From NCBI RefSeq assembly GCF_000150275.1, contig NW_002060958.1, positions 1,331,310-1,395,309 of the forward strand: a stretch of 64,000 nucleotides of DNA. Direction: 5' to 3'. Position numbers and translations under genes: made by a program. Below the pieces are notes generated by a model. It was not told the DNA's origin and searched no databases. It saw only the letters and a program-made list of their open reading frames with translations. Positions 14,101 to 26,517 of this stretch are shown one piece after another (position 1 is the stretch's first letter; every line of letters starts with the position of its first letter). Source of the stretch: Trichoplax adhaerens (Eukaryota > Placozoa > Uniplacotomia > Trichoplacea > Trichoplacidae).

Positions 14101-17100
14101 AGTTAATGTAGATTCTTATGCTACATTATTATAGAATAAACTATCATTACTTTCACAATAGAAAAGGTACCAAGTGAGTAAACTAACAGTAATAGTTACT
14201 GCTATTAGTAAGGCTTAGATTCTGCATTAGGTTTATAAGAACATACACATAAACAAATGTATGTTTATACTTTTATTACATGAGATGAAATAAAATATCG
14301 AATTATGACCTGTTATTTTCAGCGCGAATTATTAGTATGGTATAGTATTAAGAAAGACATAGAAATTACTCTATTTTCTGTATTAATATAGCCGATGATA
14401 AAGTTGACGGTTGTAATAAAATAAGTAATTTCACTATATAGTGGAGAAAAATGTATGGAAAATCGAGAATTTGATGGTTATTCACCTATGAAACGCCTTA
14501 TTGAGAAATTACCAACGGTAGCTGAAGTAAGTAATATACTTATGACGATGAAATCGATATTAACATACAAGAATAAAACATGCATCTGATTATTATTATT
14601 TAGGATGCGCTAAATAAGAGTGTTAAATTCACTACCAGAGCTAGAGACGATTGGAAACAAGTATAGTTTCTATTTTATATAGATTGAACTAAAATGAACA
14701 ATTGAACATGTAAAGTTACCCGCGTTTCGATATACTAAATTGTATATTAATTTATTGACTTTGCGATAGGTGGTATTCGATTTCCGCTATCTAGAAGTAG
14801 ATCCTTTTGATACACAATTTAAGGAAGCAGAAGAAAAGTATCTAGCTGTAGAGGTAAATATCCAAAATTTTGTAGCAGCATTTAATTGGTAATGGCATGA
14901 TACAAGGTGTATGCAGGCTTACCAGAGATGGAATGATTATAAACCCGTCATTAGGTGTTTTTATTTAATTTAGTTATACAATATTTAGTTTAAATAAACG
15001 AAGGCTAGCATATAATTTATCTGAGATATTTTATTGATAATAAAATAAAATTTAGACAATGCAGCAATATCAACGTAAGAATCTGATGATGCATCCAGTT
15101 GTGACAGCCTATCGACATTTTAAGTGGTACGATATTGGAATAACAATCATTCAGTCGCTAGATAGTACACTACTGAAAATATTTTTAAGTTTAATCCTAT
15201 TCTTTGTAGTAAAATTTTACATTTGCATAACTGTCATTGTCGCTATAGAACTTACTTTAGGTTAATCTTATTTCTATTTCTCGTTATTATCTAGGAACGC
15301 CTGCATGAAACATCTATATTATGCCGGATTACTATTTAGGCTTATTTTTCTAGCCGGAATAGTTATTCCGATCAGCATGAACAACCATGATTATATTATA
15401 TTTAGGACAACGTACGATGAAAGTGTCATGGGATTAAACTTAACTCCAAGTCAATTAAATTATTACGTAAGATTTGTAGAGATACTCGTAATAGTTAACA
15501 CCGAAAATATACATAACTTATAGCAGAGATTATCAGGTGTTACTAGTTATTTCTTATAAATGACATTGTAAAGTGCAGTAGCTTATAAATACCCGTAAAA
15601 CATACCTGAGAATTTAATATAACATTGTGTTATGTATTTATAAAATTTCAGATTAGTCCGTCGATGAGCTCTCGAAATTATATTATTTTTGGCGCTGTTT
15701 GCATTGCTGTTATGGCTCATCTGATACAAATTGTAGTCTGTGTAAGTATTTTAAAGCATGCAAATAAGCTTTAGCATGTAGTCTTGCAAACCATGATTTT
15801 AACACAGAATTTATGAGGAAGGTTAAGCACAAAACAAGAAAGGCAATTTATGCGATTGTTAAATTTTGAGCTATATATAAGAAATCAAGATTGAATTATT
15901 ATATTTATTCTTAAGACATTATTCTATTTTAGCCTAAGGTATTTTTGAAATCAATAGCTGAAGTTATATGGCAACTATTATTTGAAGGGGCTGCTTTATT
16001 CTACTGCCTTCCGTTTGGTACTACTGTGTATCCGGAAAAATTACAAATAGGAGCATTAACCGTTTTACTAATAATGCTTACATTTCTGAGCAGCTTAAGA
16101 AGGTTTGTGAAGTACATGAAGCTATAGCATTGCGCTATCATGTGTTAAGATACTAGTTCTATCATTCAGATGCAATGCTTTGACATTCGCTGAGTGAAAT
16201 TCATTCCAGAAAAGTCTTGTTTGATTAATGAAATGCACGCTTTCTTAAAATTCGTACTTTGTAACAAAAGTACTTAAAATCACAAAACCGATCTAGATGT
16301 ACGTCTACAATCTAATATACGGCTTAAGATCAACAATATATTGTCGCGGCAGTATTTACGACTGATAATTTATGATAGTAAGCATTTCTTCATAATTTCT
16401 TATTCTTGAAATAATTTTATTTTGTAGAGCATATGGTATCGGAATTTATATTTCAATGCTATTTGCAACGTTAAGAACAATCTTAAAAGTATCTTTGACC
16501 ATGGTACTTTTTCTTCTGGCTTTTTCTGTTGCATTCTACATGTTGTTAACCGATATGGTAATAATCTCAGTTTCAACATGGATAATAATAAAAAAATATA
16601 CATGGGCATGCTATGACTATAAATCCGGTAATTTGATGCTTTATATCGCACCCTTTATAGCCTATGTTTTCACAAGTAGAATATGGCGTATTTCGCATTA
16701 TGACCATGGTTGCCGGAGATATCAGCTATAGTGAAATATTTGACCATCTATATTCTAATGGAAGACGGCAAGTGTTATGGGTAGTATTTACCGTTCTAAC
16801 TGGCGTTGTTATCTTCATTAATGTGGCGTTTGCTAACCTGCTGGTAAATTCTTCAACATACCAATCTAAGTATTTAAGTAAATTGATCCACAATCTATTA
16901 TATGTAAAGAATTCTATAGCCGGAAAGCGTTATACAGTTCACTTCATGAGCGAGACAGCTTAGTTACAAGAGGTTACGCAATTATATATATAATCTAGCC
17001 AATGTTAAATAGATGAAATTTAATCAAAACTTCTAAATTCTTCAAGATATTAGATTCCGATCCGAAGTAGTAGTCATATTATCCAAAAATGATTGATTAT

Positions 17101-18877
17101 AAAATGAAAAGTATAAGTACACGTGTCTTAACCGAGATTGTAACACAAGAATTAAACGGGATTCTTTCCTCTAAAGTAGACTTAACTATCTAAGCAACTA
17201 ACTCTAAGCACTCTTTAATCAACCAAACTTAGATTCGAGTCTTAGAGGATAGATTACTCACGTTAAATACGACATAGCATAAAGTACGCAAAGTGCAAAG
17301 AGTGTGGGTTTTATTCGTGTTTAATTAATGCCAATTCTGTAACACAAACGTTGAAAGAGCTAAGCAACGCAGATTTACTGTGATACAAGATAGAATAGTA
17401 TAATTATACACCGGTGGAAATTCTCCTTTCAAGATATTTGTAAATATTTACTCCATAGCATCATTCATGATTAGTTTACTTGCATTCGGAGTGAAGTTCT
17501 TGGTATTGCGTAAACAAATAACAGGTTGATACTGTACATAAAGACTAACTGAAGCAATAGCTATCTTCCTTCGTAGTACAAATTAATTATTATCAGTATT
17601 TTGCAAATCAACCTAGTGTATTTGTTCTTTATCGTATAATTTCTAACTTTAAGTAAATAAATGATGTGGTGAATCTATCGGCAGCCTTGCTGTTGGTGTG
17701 GACACAAATACATTTTACTGTTATTGTAATTAATAAGTTTATACGTTATGATGCAAGATATGTAATTATATATGCGGTATTTATTTATTTATGCAAAACT
17801 GATACGGTACGCCATATTGACAGTCGAGCTCGAATGTTTTCTTTATAATTCGGAATCTAATGTTACCAAGATATACGAAATTCGCGATTATAATTTCATG
17901 AAATGAATACAATAGCTTATGCCGGGGGCTGTTAATGCTGCAGACAGCATAACCATTTTACTCAAGTATTTACTGTTATGAAATCTAAATTTAAATCAAT
18001 GTAAATTTCTTAAAGTTGAGAGGCTTTGCATTGCAAATATAAATTTGTATAAAAATGATGCAATTAATAATGTTGCGCAAAGCTGTGATCACAGTAGATA
18101 TGGTGGTGTTTTGTCTTGGACTTATAATAGATCAGATTAATAGATTAAATTTCATTATATTTAGGTAGGTCTAGCAGTCGGAGATATTGCTAAAATTAGA
18201 AAAAGTGCAGATTTGGCGCTTACTAAACTTGATCTTGAAGTCATAATCGATTTACAAAGTTATCGCTTCCCAGCATGGATACAAAGGCGATTATACAAGC
18301 CGTCTCTTGCTATCCAGATTGATAAGAATTCAGGATACTTAAAAAGGGTATCCTTCTGTAACCAAATAAACTGTGTATTAATTTAATCCATTTACAATTT
18401 ATATTCACTTTATACAGAAAAATTTAGTAAGTTTTTAAGCGTTTACATTTGTGTTATTTTCGAATGCATTGATTGCAATAGAGGGAATGGTCCCAACTTA
18501 CGACCAAGTTAAAGCTCCATCTTCCTAGTGATAAACACGTCGATCGCGAGACTAATTCAAGTTCTATACAGCATCAAGTTACTAGACAGCAATTAGAGTG
18601 AGTTTTAGCATTTAATTTTATGAAACATGCTCTTACAATTTACAGTATTTCTACTATAATTAAGACCAACGTTGACTGAATGCTATAACGAATAATTTGT
18701 TATATGCAAAAAGCATAAAATTCTCTTATTTGAATAGCATTGCAAATTATTTTGACTTTTAGTTTGCAAGATTTACAACACCAAGTTCAAGAGATCAAGT
18801 CCGATATATCCAATAAATTTGCCTTATTGGACACTAAAATAAATAAACTGCTCGCTGCTCATGAAATACAGGAATAA
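8153..18877 (+). CDS. TRPA1-type ankyrin-repeat cation channel, gene 2 (complete, 25 exons, ~1160 aa)
   Basis: Complete TRPA-family channel. Exons: 8153-8482, 10064-10226, 10391-10569, 11081-11206, 11340-11448, 11647-11738, 11879-11926, 12249-12422, 12547-12741, 12812-12895, 13198-13442, 13694-13805, 13920-14089, 14442-14526, 14604-14660, 14770-14853, 15056-15126, 15295-15466, 15652-15741, 15933-16102, 16428-16557, 16661-16843, 18165-18347, 18482-18597, 18763-18877; every phase closes and the total is 1161 codons (human TRPA1 about 1119 aa). Exons 2-13 encode roughly a dozen ankyrin repeats (motifs such as TPLHLA, DKNG|NTPLHLACSYG across 13805/13920). Exons 14-17 are the pre-S1 allosteric region, 18-23 the six membrane segments with pore GDISY and S6 NLLVGLAVGDIAKI, 24-25 a C-terminal coiled coil. 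Start ATG 8153 opens an acidic then basic (KKRSRKKS) N terminus. By family, a non-selective Ca2+-permeable sensory channel; the stimulus cannot be read from sequence. Confidence 0.88.
9215..9885 (+). repeat. Interspersed AT-rich repeat, copy C (intron 1 of TRPA gene 2)
   Basis: Inverted relative to copy A (about 2120-2620), with a roughly 150-200 base segment around 9400-9600 that copy A lacks. Similarity by eye is high over the shared blocks. It lies in the long first intron (8483-10063). No recognisable transposase and no clear terminal repeats. Confidence 0.65.
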
Positions 18878-21800
18878 TTAACATTGGTAGCCCTTTAACG
18901 TGTATAGAAATTGTATTAAGGGCACATTACAATTTGAACTAATTAACCATCCAAGCATGAATAGTGATACCTTAGATATATGTAAATCGTTATGTTTACA
19001 TTCATATTCTTATTATTTATGCTTTGTAGATTTTTCTTTAACAATATCAACTGTTCTGGAAGCTATTGTAATTAATATTTTTCTCATTAGTGAATCTAAT
19101 CACCAATACTGATGCCAGGATAACAAAAAGTGTCTACTCGTATTTAATCATATATTTTCTCTAACGCTTTAATTCAAATTTACCATATTATTAAAGCTAT
19201 AAATTTTAGGATATCTTGTGAATAGAACAAACGTTCCTTGCCTTTATTAATTAAATAAGATTTGTATTTGTCACGGTACGCCGTTACTAATTAAGTAACT
19301 GTAAATTAATGAATGCTTATGAATAGATAAGATAAGGTTATGTGCTTTGTTTTAATGCGCTTGTAGCTGATAATAGGATGGTAGAAATGAGATAAAAATA
19401 GAAGTTTTTAGCAGTTAATTTACTGTAGGTTTATAAGGTGTGTTAATCTCTAAAAATTGAGCTGTATATGGACGAAGGTTAAGCGTCTTAACACCTGATA
19501 GCTTGCAGCTATCTAAGTCTGAGAATATCGACATGTATATTTAGTAATGGTATTATACTAATTAATGTAACTTGTAAAGCATGAATTCTCACTCGTTAAT
19601 ATTGGAATTCACTGTAGAAACCTATTTAAGCGCGTGTGTTTGTAGAATAAAGTAGGTAATTGCTCAAGAAACGGCAAGACTCATATCGTGAAGAATAGTG
19701 TAATAATTAGTCAGTTGTCTGTGGAGATCAGCCGAGAAATCGAGTTCTCAAATACTTCTCTCATAGAAACTGAAAGTACTGGGAGAAATAGCCCAAGTTT
19801 TAAGTAACTACACTAGAGTTCTTTACTTTCCTTTGCCACAAGTGAGGGTTGTGACAGTATTCTATCGCTTAAGTCTCAAGCAATAAAATGCGTTCGGAAT
19901 ACTTGAAGTTCGAGAAGAAACTACGAGGCTCTTCGTGCAGTAAGCAGTAGCTTTTGCTTTCTGCTATTAGCTAAGGAAATAGATTTGGAAAGGGCTATTT
20001 GATTGTAATCTTTAAGGTGAAATATGCTTCAATGGTTTTAATGTTAGTTGGTGCGTTTTGTAAAGTAATCGAGTCAGGATTCACCTTTAAAGTTACCGTA
20101 AGATCGTAAAATTTTCCTCTAAAGCTTTTAATCATATCGAAGACTACCCAAATAGCTAATGTTCTCGGAGTACATAGTCCTAATTCAACACACTTAGAAA
20201 ATATTTCAGGAATGCAGAATAAACTTACAATGTTTGATATTTTCATCAAATAATTGGTATTACAGCTAGTTAGGGAAGGGCTTGTAAGTCCTAATATACT
20301 GTACTTTAAGCCTATGATAAGCTAAATCATTATCTTTTTGATTAAATATGATGGTCTAAATACGATTTTTTACGTCAAAAATCTACCTACGACTATCGCT
20401 CAATGATACATAAGATCTTTACAATGACAGCTAGAATCTTAACATTCCTAGCACAATATGACGATACTGCTCTAGTTTTTCAGTTATAGAGGATAGTTAG
20501 TAGACGTAAGGGTAATAATCTTCCTATGAATTACTAATTCATTGTAAGAGGCAGCAGTCCTGAAAACTTATCCTGTTGTACACATAGTAGTTCTTAAGCT
20601 TCTACAAAATTTCTAGCGTTCAAGGCCTAGTGAATGATATACCGATGAATATACTCCTATTAATTAGTAACGAGCAGTCATTTCGGAAATAACACATTAC
20701 TTTCTAGATTTTCTAATACTTAAAGTTCTAAATATACTAAATCTTATATGAGAATCTGTGAATGAAATGATACTTTATTAAAAGCATGATGTAATGAATG
20801 TTATGTAGATGTAATATAAGTATTTAGAATTTAAATAGCTTGATGGTACGAACTTTCATACAAGATACCTATATTAGATATATTGCAATTCATTTACATA
20901 TATTTCTCTTAGTTAATGTTAATTAGATTTAAATGCTAATATTCGAGAATTATACGGAAATCATTGGTAATTTTTATTAAAATTTTGATATCATGCAATG
21001 TTTCACAGGTAAAATATATTTGTTAGTCTTGGCCAATGTTTATTTATATTTCATATATATTCCAAAGATCGATATAAATTGCTTTGGGAGACTCGCGTAT
21101 TCCTAAAAGGTTATCGCATGCTGACAATTTATCAAACGTTGGATAAATCAGTACATTATACCATCACTGGCAATGCTATCGCCTTATTTTTTTTATATAA
21201 ATCCATTTTAATTCGATTTAATTAAATTGATATTTTTATCTAGAAGTTTAATTAGATTAAATCCCGATATGATTCCTTAATTACTAACGAGCCATGTTCG
21301 TATTTGATATTAGTACAAATTGACGACCAAAGGATCATCAAGAAAATTCATATCTGAAAGTGAATACGAGTATATACGCGAAGACGTAGCATGAATTTAG
21401 AGCTTAGGTGATAACTTGATGGGGAATTAGATTAGTATGGGGACTTATGACCGAAAATATAAAATTTATAAGAAGCAGAGAAATTTTTTCCTTTCTTATA
21501 ATCCTGGTCAAATGTGTTGCACGATTCAGTAGTGTTGTAAATATTCGGCCTTCTAGCTTTGAGATTCCATTTTTTGGGATTAAATAATCAATATACATCA
21601 TGGCATCAGTAAAAAATTAATACCATCAGAAAATGATATTATATACTGAGTATCTTTCCTGTAATTATTTTAGATTACTAGGAATAACTCATAATATGTG
21701 AATGGCTATCGGTATGGATACATGGGTAATTAAATTATGTCATCTCATCAAAATTAAACTAACACCAACCCAATTAATACTATATCAGTAATCTTAAATT

Positions 21801-22953
21801 TCAGTGCATGTCTTGGCCTGCCCTTGGCTAAATTAAATAAATATTTTAGGTTAAACAAGAGGAAAGAATTTGTGTTGACTTGTTGTGTCATCGACCAGTA
21901 CCCCAATCTTATAATAATCTAATTATGCATAATTTAAGTCTTCACTAAAAATAAAATCTAATTTAGATTAAGATAAATGCCTTTACGTAATGATTACACA
22001 GCTTTATTTTAGCCTATATTTTTTCTGAAATCCCGTTTAGGCGGTTGCGTTGCCATAAGATAACATGCCAGCAATAATTCGAATGATTGCCAAGCTACTT
22101 TAAAGGGTTAAGCGGCTTCTATTAAATTACTAGTCTAATCAATATAAATAAGTGTTGAAATTACTCATGTGTCTTTACTTGACTATGGACGGAGATATTC
22201 GATTTTAGAGTTTTATATCTCAGCCGAATATTTTAAAGATGCAATTTAGCTGATTACGAAAATCACCTGTCAAGGTTAAATCTTGACCTAGTTGTTGGAG
22301 TAGCTTCCGGAACCTCTTTACTTGGATGATTATAATATAGAACTCCAGTAGATAATTAATTAATAGAATTTAGATATGAACATCATGATGGCTATGAGTT
22401 CACTAATGTTTATTTTGGATGCCCTTGGCTTTAAACTAGTTAAAAGCCTGTTATTGACAGTAATACTGTAGTTACATGGGGAAGTAGTTAGGAAATATTT
22501 GATGACTATAGTAGATTAAAGACCAACTACTGTTTTTTACTGTCGTCAGCGGATGCGTGCTGTTCTGATCAGAAGGTATATAAGCAAAGAAACAGCCTAA
22601 TCCAGCTAAATTTGAATCTTAGTTCATCGGATTGCATAACAAGCTACTTTACGTGCTCAAACTTATTTCATTCCTGTTAGAGATAGCTTACTCAGGTAGC
22701 ATTATTTAAATAGGCCTAAGCGCGTGTCTAAAAATTAAAAAAAAACTAAACTTTGAGATTAAAATCATAGAACATTTTATTATACGATTAGATAACAATT
22801 TTTCAGCTGATTAACCAAAAATTTACTTTGCTATTTATCTACAGTATACCTCTAACATTGCATCCTTGGCTTTTACAGATCATATGTTTGTGATCTAAAA
22901 AATTACTTGAATTAAGAAAAAAAAATTTTAATTTATTTCGAACCGAAAAGAAA
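18878..22953. other. Spacer after TRPA gene 2
   Basis: About 4 kb of AT-rich DNA. Short open frames occur (for example 19995-20249 on the - strand) but none shows family motifs or splice partners. No RNA gene was recognised. Confidence 0.4.
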
Positions 22954-24237
22954 ATGGTTGCGGATCTTATGTCAGAGAGAGAGGCAATGATGAAGTTACG
23001 AGAAAGACTCTTGATTATTGCTAGCCAAGAAAGGTTCGAGCCATGTAGAGAAATCAAATTTACTGATTTAAGTTAGTTTACAAGAGCAGTAATAGTTAAA
23101 TGATTATTGTATTCAGATCTTTATTTCCTGCCTACGAACCAGAATAATTATTTTAAATACTTATTTTGCATAACCAGTAGCTCGTTCATCCAGCGAAAGA
23201 AATCTCAAAGAATGCTCAAATTACAGCTAAAGAAGATGCAGCAGAATTATACAAAACGATATTATGGTAAGGAATCGGAGAGCGACGATGACGACACTAC
23301 TACAAATGACTATAGCAGGGAGCATTATTATGTAACAAGGCGACTGAAGAGAAGAAATCGTAATGGTCGATATGGTCAACGATCAGCTTCTATTTCATCA
23401 AATGGCCTACTCGATAATTGTAATACTGAAAATCTTCCGCCGTATAAATTAAGTCATAATCGCTTACCGAAAAAAACCTTAATGAAATGGAAAGATTCCA
23501 ATATAAATTTCACTACAGATTGTGTATCAAATTTTAGTGATGATGGAAGTGATAGCTCTTGCCAATACTCAAAATTCATAGATAGTACAACTTCAGGAAA
23601 GAAGCTTTTGCAATCACGCGTGATTGTGGATGCTGGATCAGAAATAGAATCAGAACCAGAACTAATTCAAGATTCATCATCCGTAACGGCAACTGAGAAT
23701 GGAATGAACTTTTCTTCTTACGCTTGTGGTGTGAATAGACATACAGATCAAGAAGTTAGCAAATGTAATGAATTTGAAGAAATGGCAAATGAAGCGGCAA
23801 ATAATCAGCAAGGAAGGGCTCAAATGTCGATTGCAAAGCTTAATAATTTGTCTAGACATTCTACAATTACATCGAATACAACTAATAATAATATTGCAAA
23901 AACTACGTCTATTACAGTCGATACGGAATCACACCAAGAAGATATAAATCAAGTGAAAGCGAAGCATGGTCAACTTAAGCGTTTAAGAAAGATATTCAAA
24001 AAATCGGTACCATTAAGACTACTTTCCCTGTTCCGATCGACTCTTTTCTCTGTTGATAACGAAGCTAGCAATAAGGACAATTCTAGAAGCGATGGGTTTT
24101 CTTCAGGCACTGATAGTCTGGATTTTCATTTATTTTCTTGTATGGGAAAATCTGAACAAGAAATGCATAATTCAAACGAATGTTTAAATACGTGTTTATA
24201 TCATAACCAGCTATCTCCGGTTTTGACACCCATTTAG
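22954..24237 (+). CDS. Serine-rich basic protein of unknown function
   Basis: The largest open frame in the window runs to the TAG at 24235-24237. It is hydrophilic: an acidic cluster (ESESDDDD), a basic stretch after it (RRLKRRNRNGR), many Ser/Asn/Thr, and a conserved-looking basic amphipathic piece near the C terminus (LKRLRKIFKKSVPLRLLSLF). No enzymatic or membrane domain recognised. Preferred model: exon 1 at 22954-23071 (starts MVADLMSEREAMMKLRERL, helical and charged), a 45-base intron 23072-23116 (gttagt...ttcag), exon 2 at 23117-24237; 412 aa, phases close. Alternatives are a single exon starting at ATG 23212 (341 aa) or missing upstream exons. An AATAAA-type signal lies just after the stop. 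Real gene likely, function unknown. Confidence 0.6.
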
Positions 24238-26517
24238 ATCACTATGCAATGTAAATAAATTCTTTCAATTAACTTAGTGTATCTTAAAAATAAGACAAAT
24301 TAAGGATAAATTATGGGCTAATTATACAAAGGTATAAGCGATAATATAATTAGCAGTTCGCAAAACGTTCTCAGGTGATGCTTGATAAATTCGATTTAAG
24401 CACATCTTAGTTCTGATATATATTATTTGCGATTACCGTATTTCTGTTCTATAGCCTTTCTATTTAGTGAAAAAGTTTAGGTAATTAAAAGTGAGAATTT
24501 CAAAAATTTTTCTGTAGCAACAGTCAACATTTTGAAAATGATGTCTGTAGGATCAGTCCGGACTATATATCATTACGTATTATATATTAGTAATAGCCTG
24601 TATAGTCTGTAACACTGAGTCAGAATTATAAATTAAATTATATGTTCATTAAATAGATAGTTACGTCTCTTGCTTATTATTCTTGAGGTCAAAACCTGTT
24701 CTATTTAATGAATAATAGCTGTAATCTAATTTAGAATCGCTGAAATTTAAACACTCCATTCCTATTTCTGTTGTTCTTCTTTCACGTGATGAAAGCGAAA
24801 AATAATTTTTATATAAAAGAGCTAATGTGTATTATAATTACTAATTGTGAATTTAGAATATTGAATTACTCGATCTGTCATCCTGTTTAAGATATTTTCA
24901 GAGCTTCGTTAATGTGTGTATACTCTTCGAACCTCCTGCTCGATTACTTGTATATATATACAAACTTTTTAAATATTTTTCCATATGGAATATGGAACTA
25001 TCATGACTATAATAAAAATAAAAAATCGTTAATAATATAATAATTAGAGTCCATATATTTTTATTACGTATATAATGGAATAGTTGATATCTTACATTGA
25101 AGATATATTTTCCTTCAGTATTATGCAATGCCTCCCACTTATACTGTCTTCAGACCTCGTAGTTTTGCAATTAATCCTGAGTGGCAATTGCAAACAGTTT
25201 CTAGGTTACAGTAGTAATTCTTGATGGATTAGACTAAGAACTACAGTACTACTTTACCCATAAATTTCTATTTCGATAAGCCGTCATTTGAGATATGTCA
25301 CGACATCTTTTATATGCAATGCAGTGAAGTATCGTAATTATGCTCAACCAACTCAGCTTGATGCAATTCTATATTGCCATCGGCTGCGTTAATAAATTTT
25401 AATTAGATTTATATCAATTATTCTTACGGCGCAGCTGTATAGGTATGCCACATTTAAGATCATCAAGGAGAAATTGTTTAGGTACTAAACTCAATTATTA
25501 GAAACGATCAATCGGTTTATAGAAGTATGCCTACGGTACTTCTTAAGGTCATCAAATTATACATATTTAACCGAATGGTAATCAACAGTAAATACGTTCC
25601 AGTTCAATAGCTCGGATGGTTCAGAATGTCATTCTATAAAGATTGAATTTAAACAAAGGAAAGTTTGATTTCGAGATTCCATCGTGACTAAAGCACTGCC
25701 ACTCAGCAGAGAGTGTAATATAGTTTAAATTTTATTACATCTGTAAATTGTGGTATCCATTTGTTATAACTACTATTCCAACGCAACGACTCAACAATAC
25801 AATAATACTGGTCATTTTATAATCATGTCAATCGTCTTACCAATTAAACGAAGCAAAATAAATTAGCTAGCTAAATTTCTGGGTGTTTTAAAACCTTAAA
25901 CAAACGTAGTAGATCGTCACTGCTAATAGTATACTACTGCAAGTCTCACGAAACCTATCAATTGCTACGTAGAGAAATAAAATTATATTGCTAAGTATAC
26001 CGAACAGTTGTGAGAGACTCAGAAAACGCTGATGTGGATAAAGTGTTAGGATCGCAAGAATTTGAGTTAATTTTTCTGAACAAATCCATCGAAAATATTC
26101 AATCATCCTCAGTCAAAGTTTAAGTTTACTCCTGGAAAAGGATTTTATTTATTCACTAATACAGTATACGTTTTGTAGGACACAAGTTATCCATAGGAAG
26201 ACATTTAAAATTATAAAAAATTAACCTACAGCCAAACTATCGGCCAAGGTTAAAGTTAGACTTCAAAGTTTGTGTAATACGCGTATAGTATACAATACAA
26301 TACAGGAAGATATGTGTATGAGCCAAGATGTCGATTGCTGAATCGAATAGAGACAAAGTCAACATTTCGAACAAAATATGATGTTAGCGATACGATAAAA
26401 TGCACACCTATAATAATATTTAAAAAGTCAATCCTGCCAAGTCGATTTGAAGTATTGAAAGATAAAGAATTAACACGTTATAGCTGTTACCGGCTGCAAA
26501 TAAATCACGTATTCAGT
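24238..26517. other. Spacer between convergent genes
   Basis: Separates the 3' ends of the unknown + strand gene and the - strand STT3 gene. Only short AT-rich frames without splice or domain support were seen. It should contain the 3' UTRs of both genes. Confidence 0.4.

Noticed and set aside
19995-20249. 84-codon - strand open frame
   Set aside because: No recognised motif, no splice partners, and similar lengths occur by chance in this AT-rich DNA.
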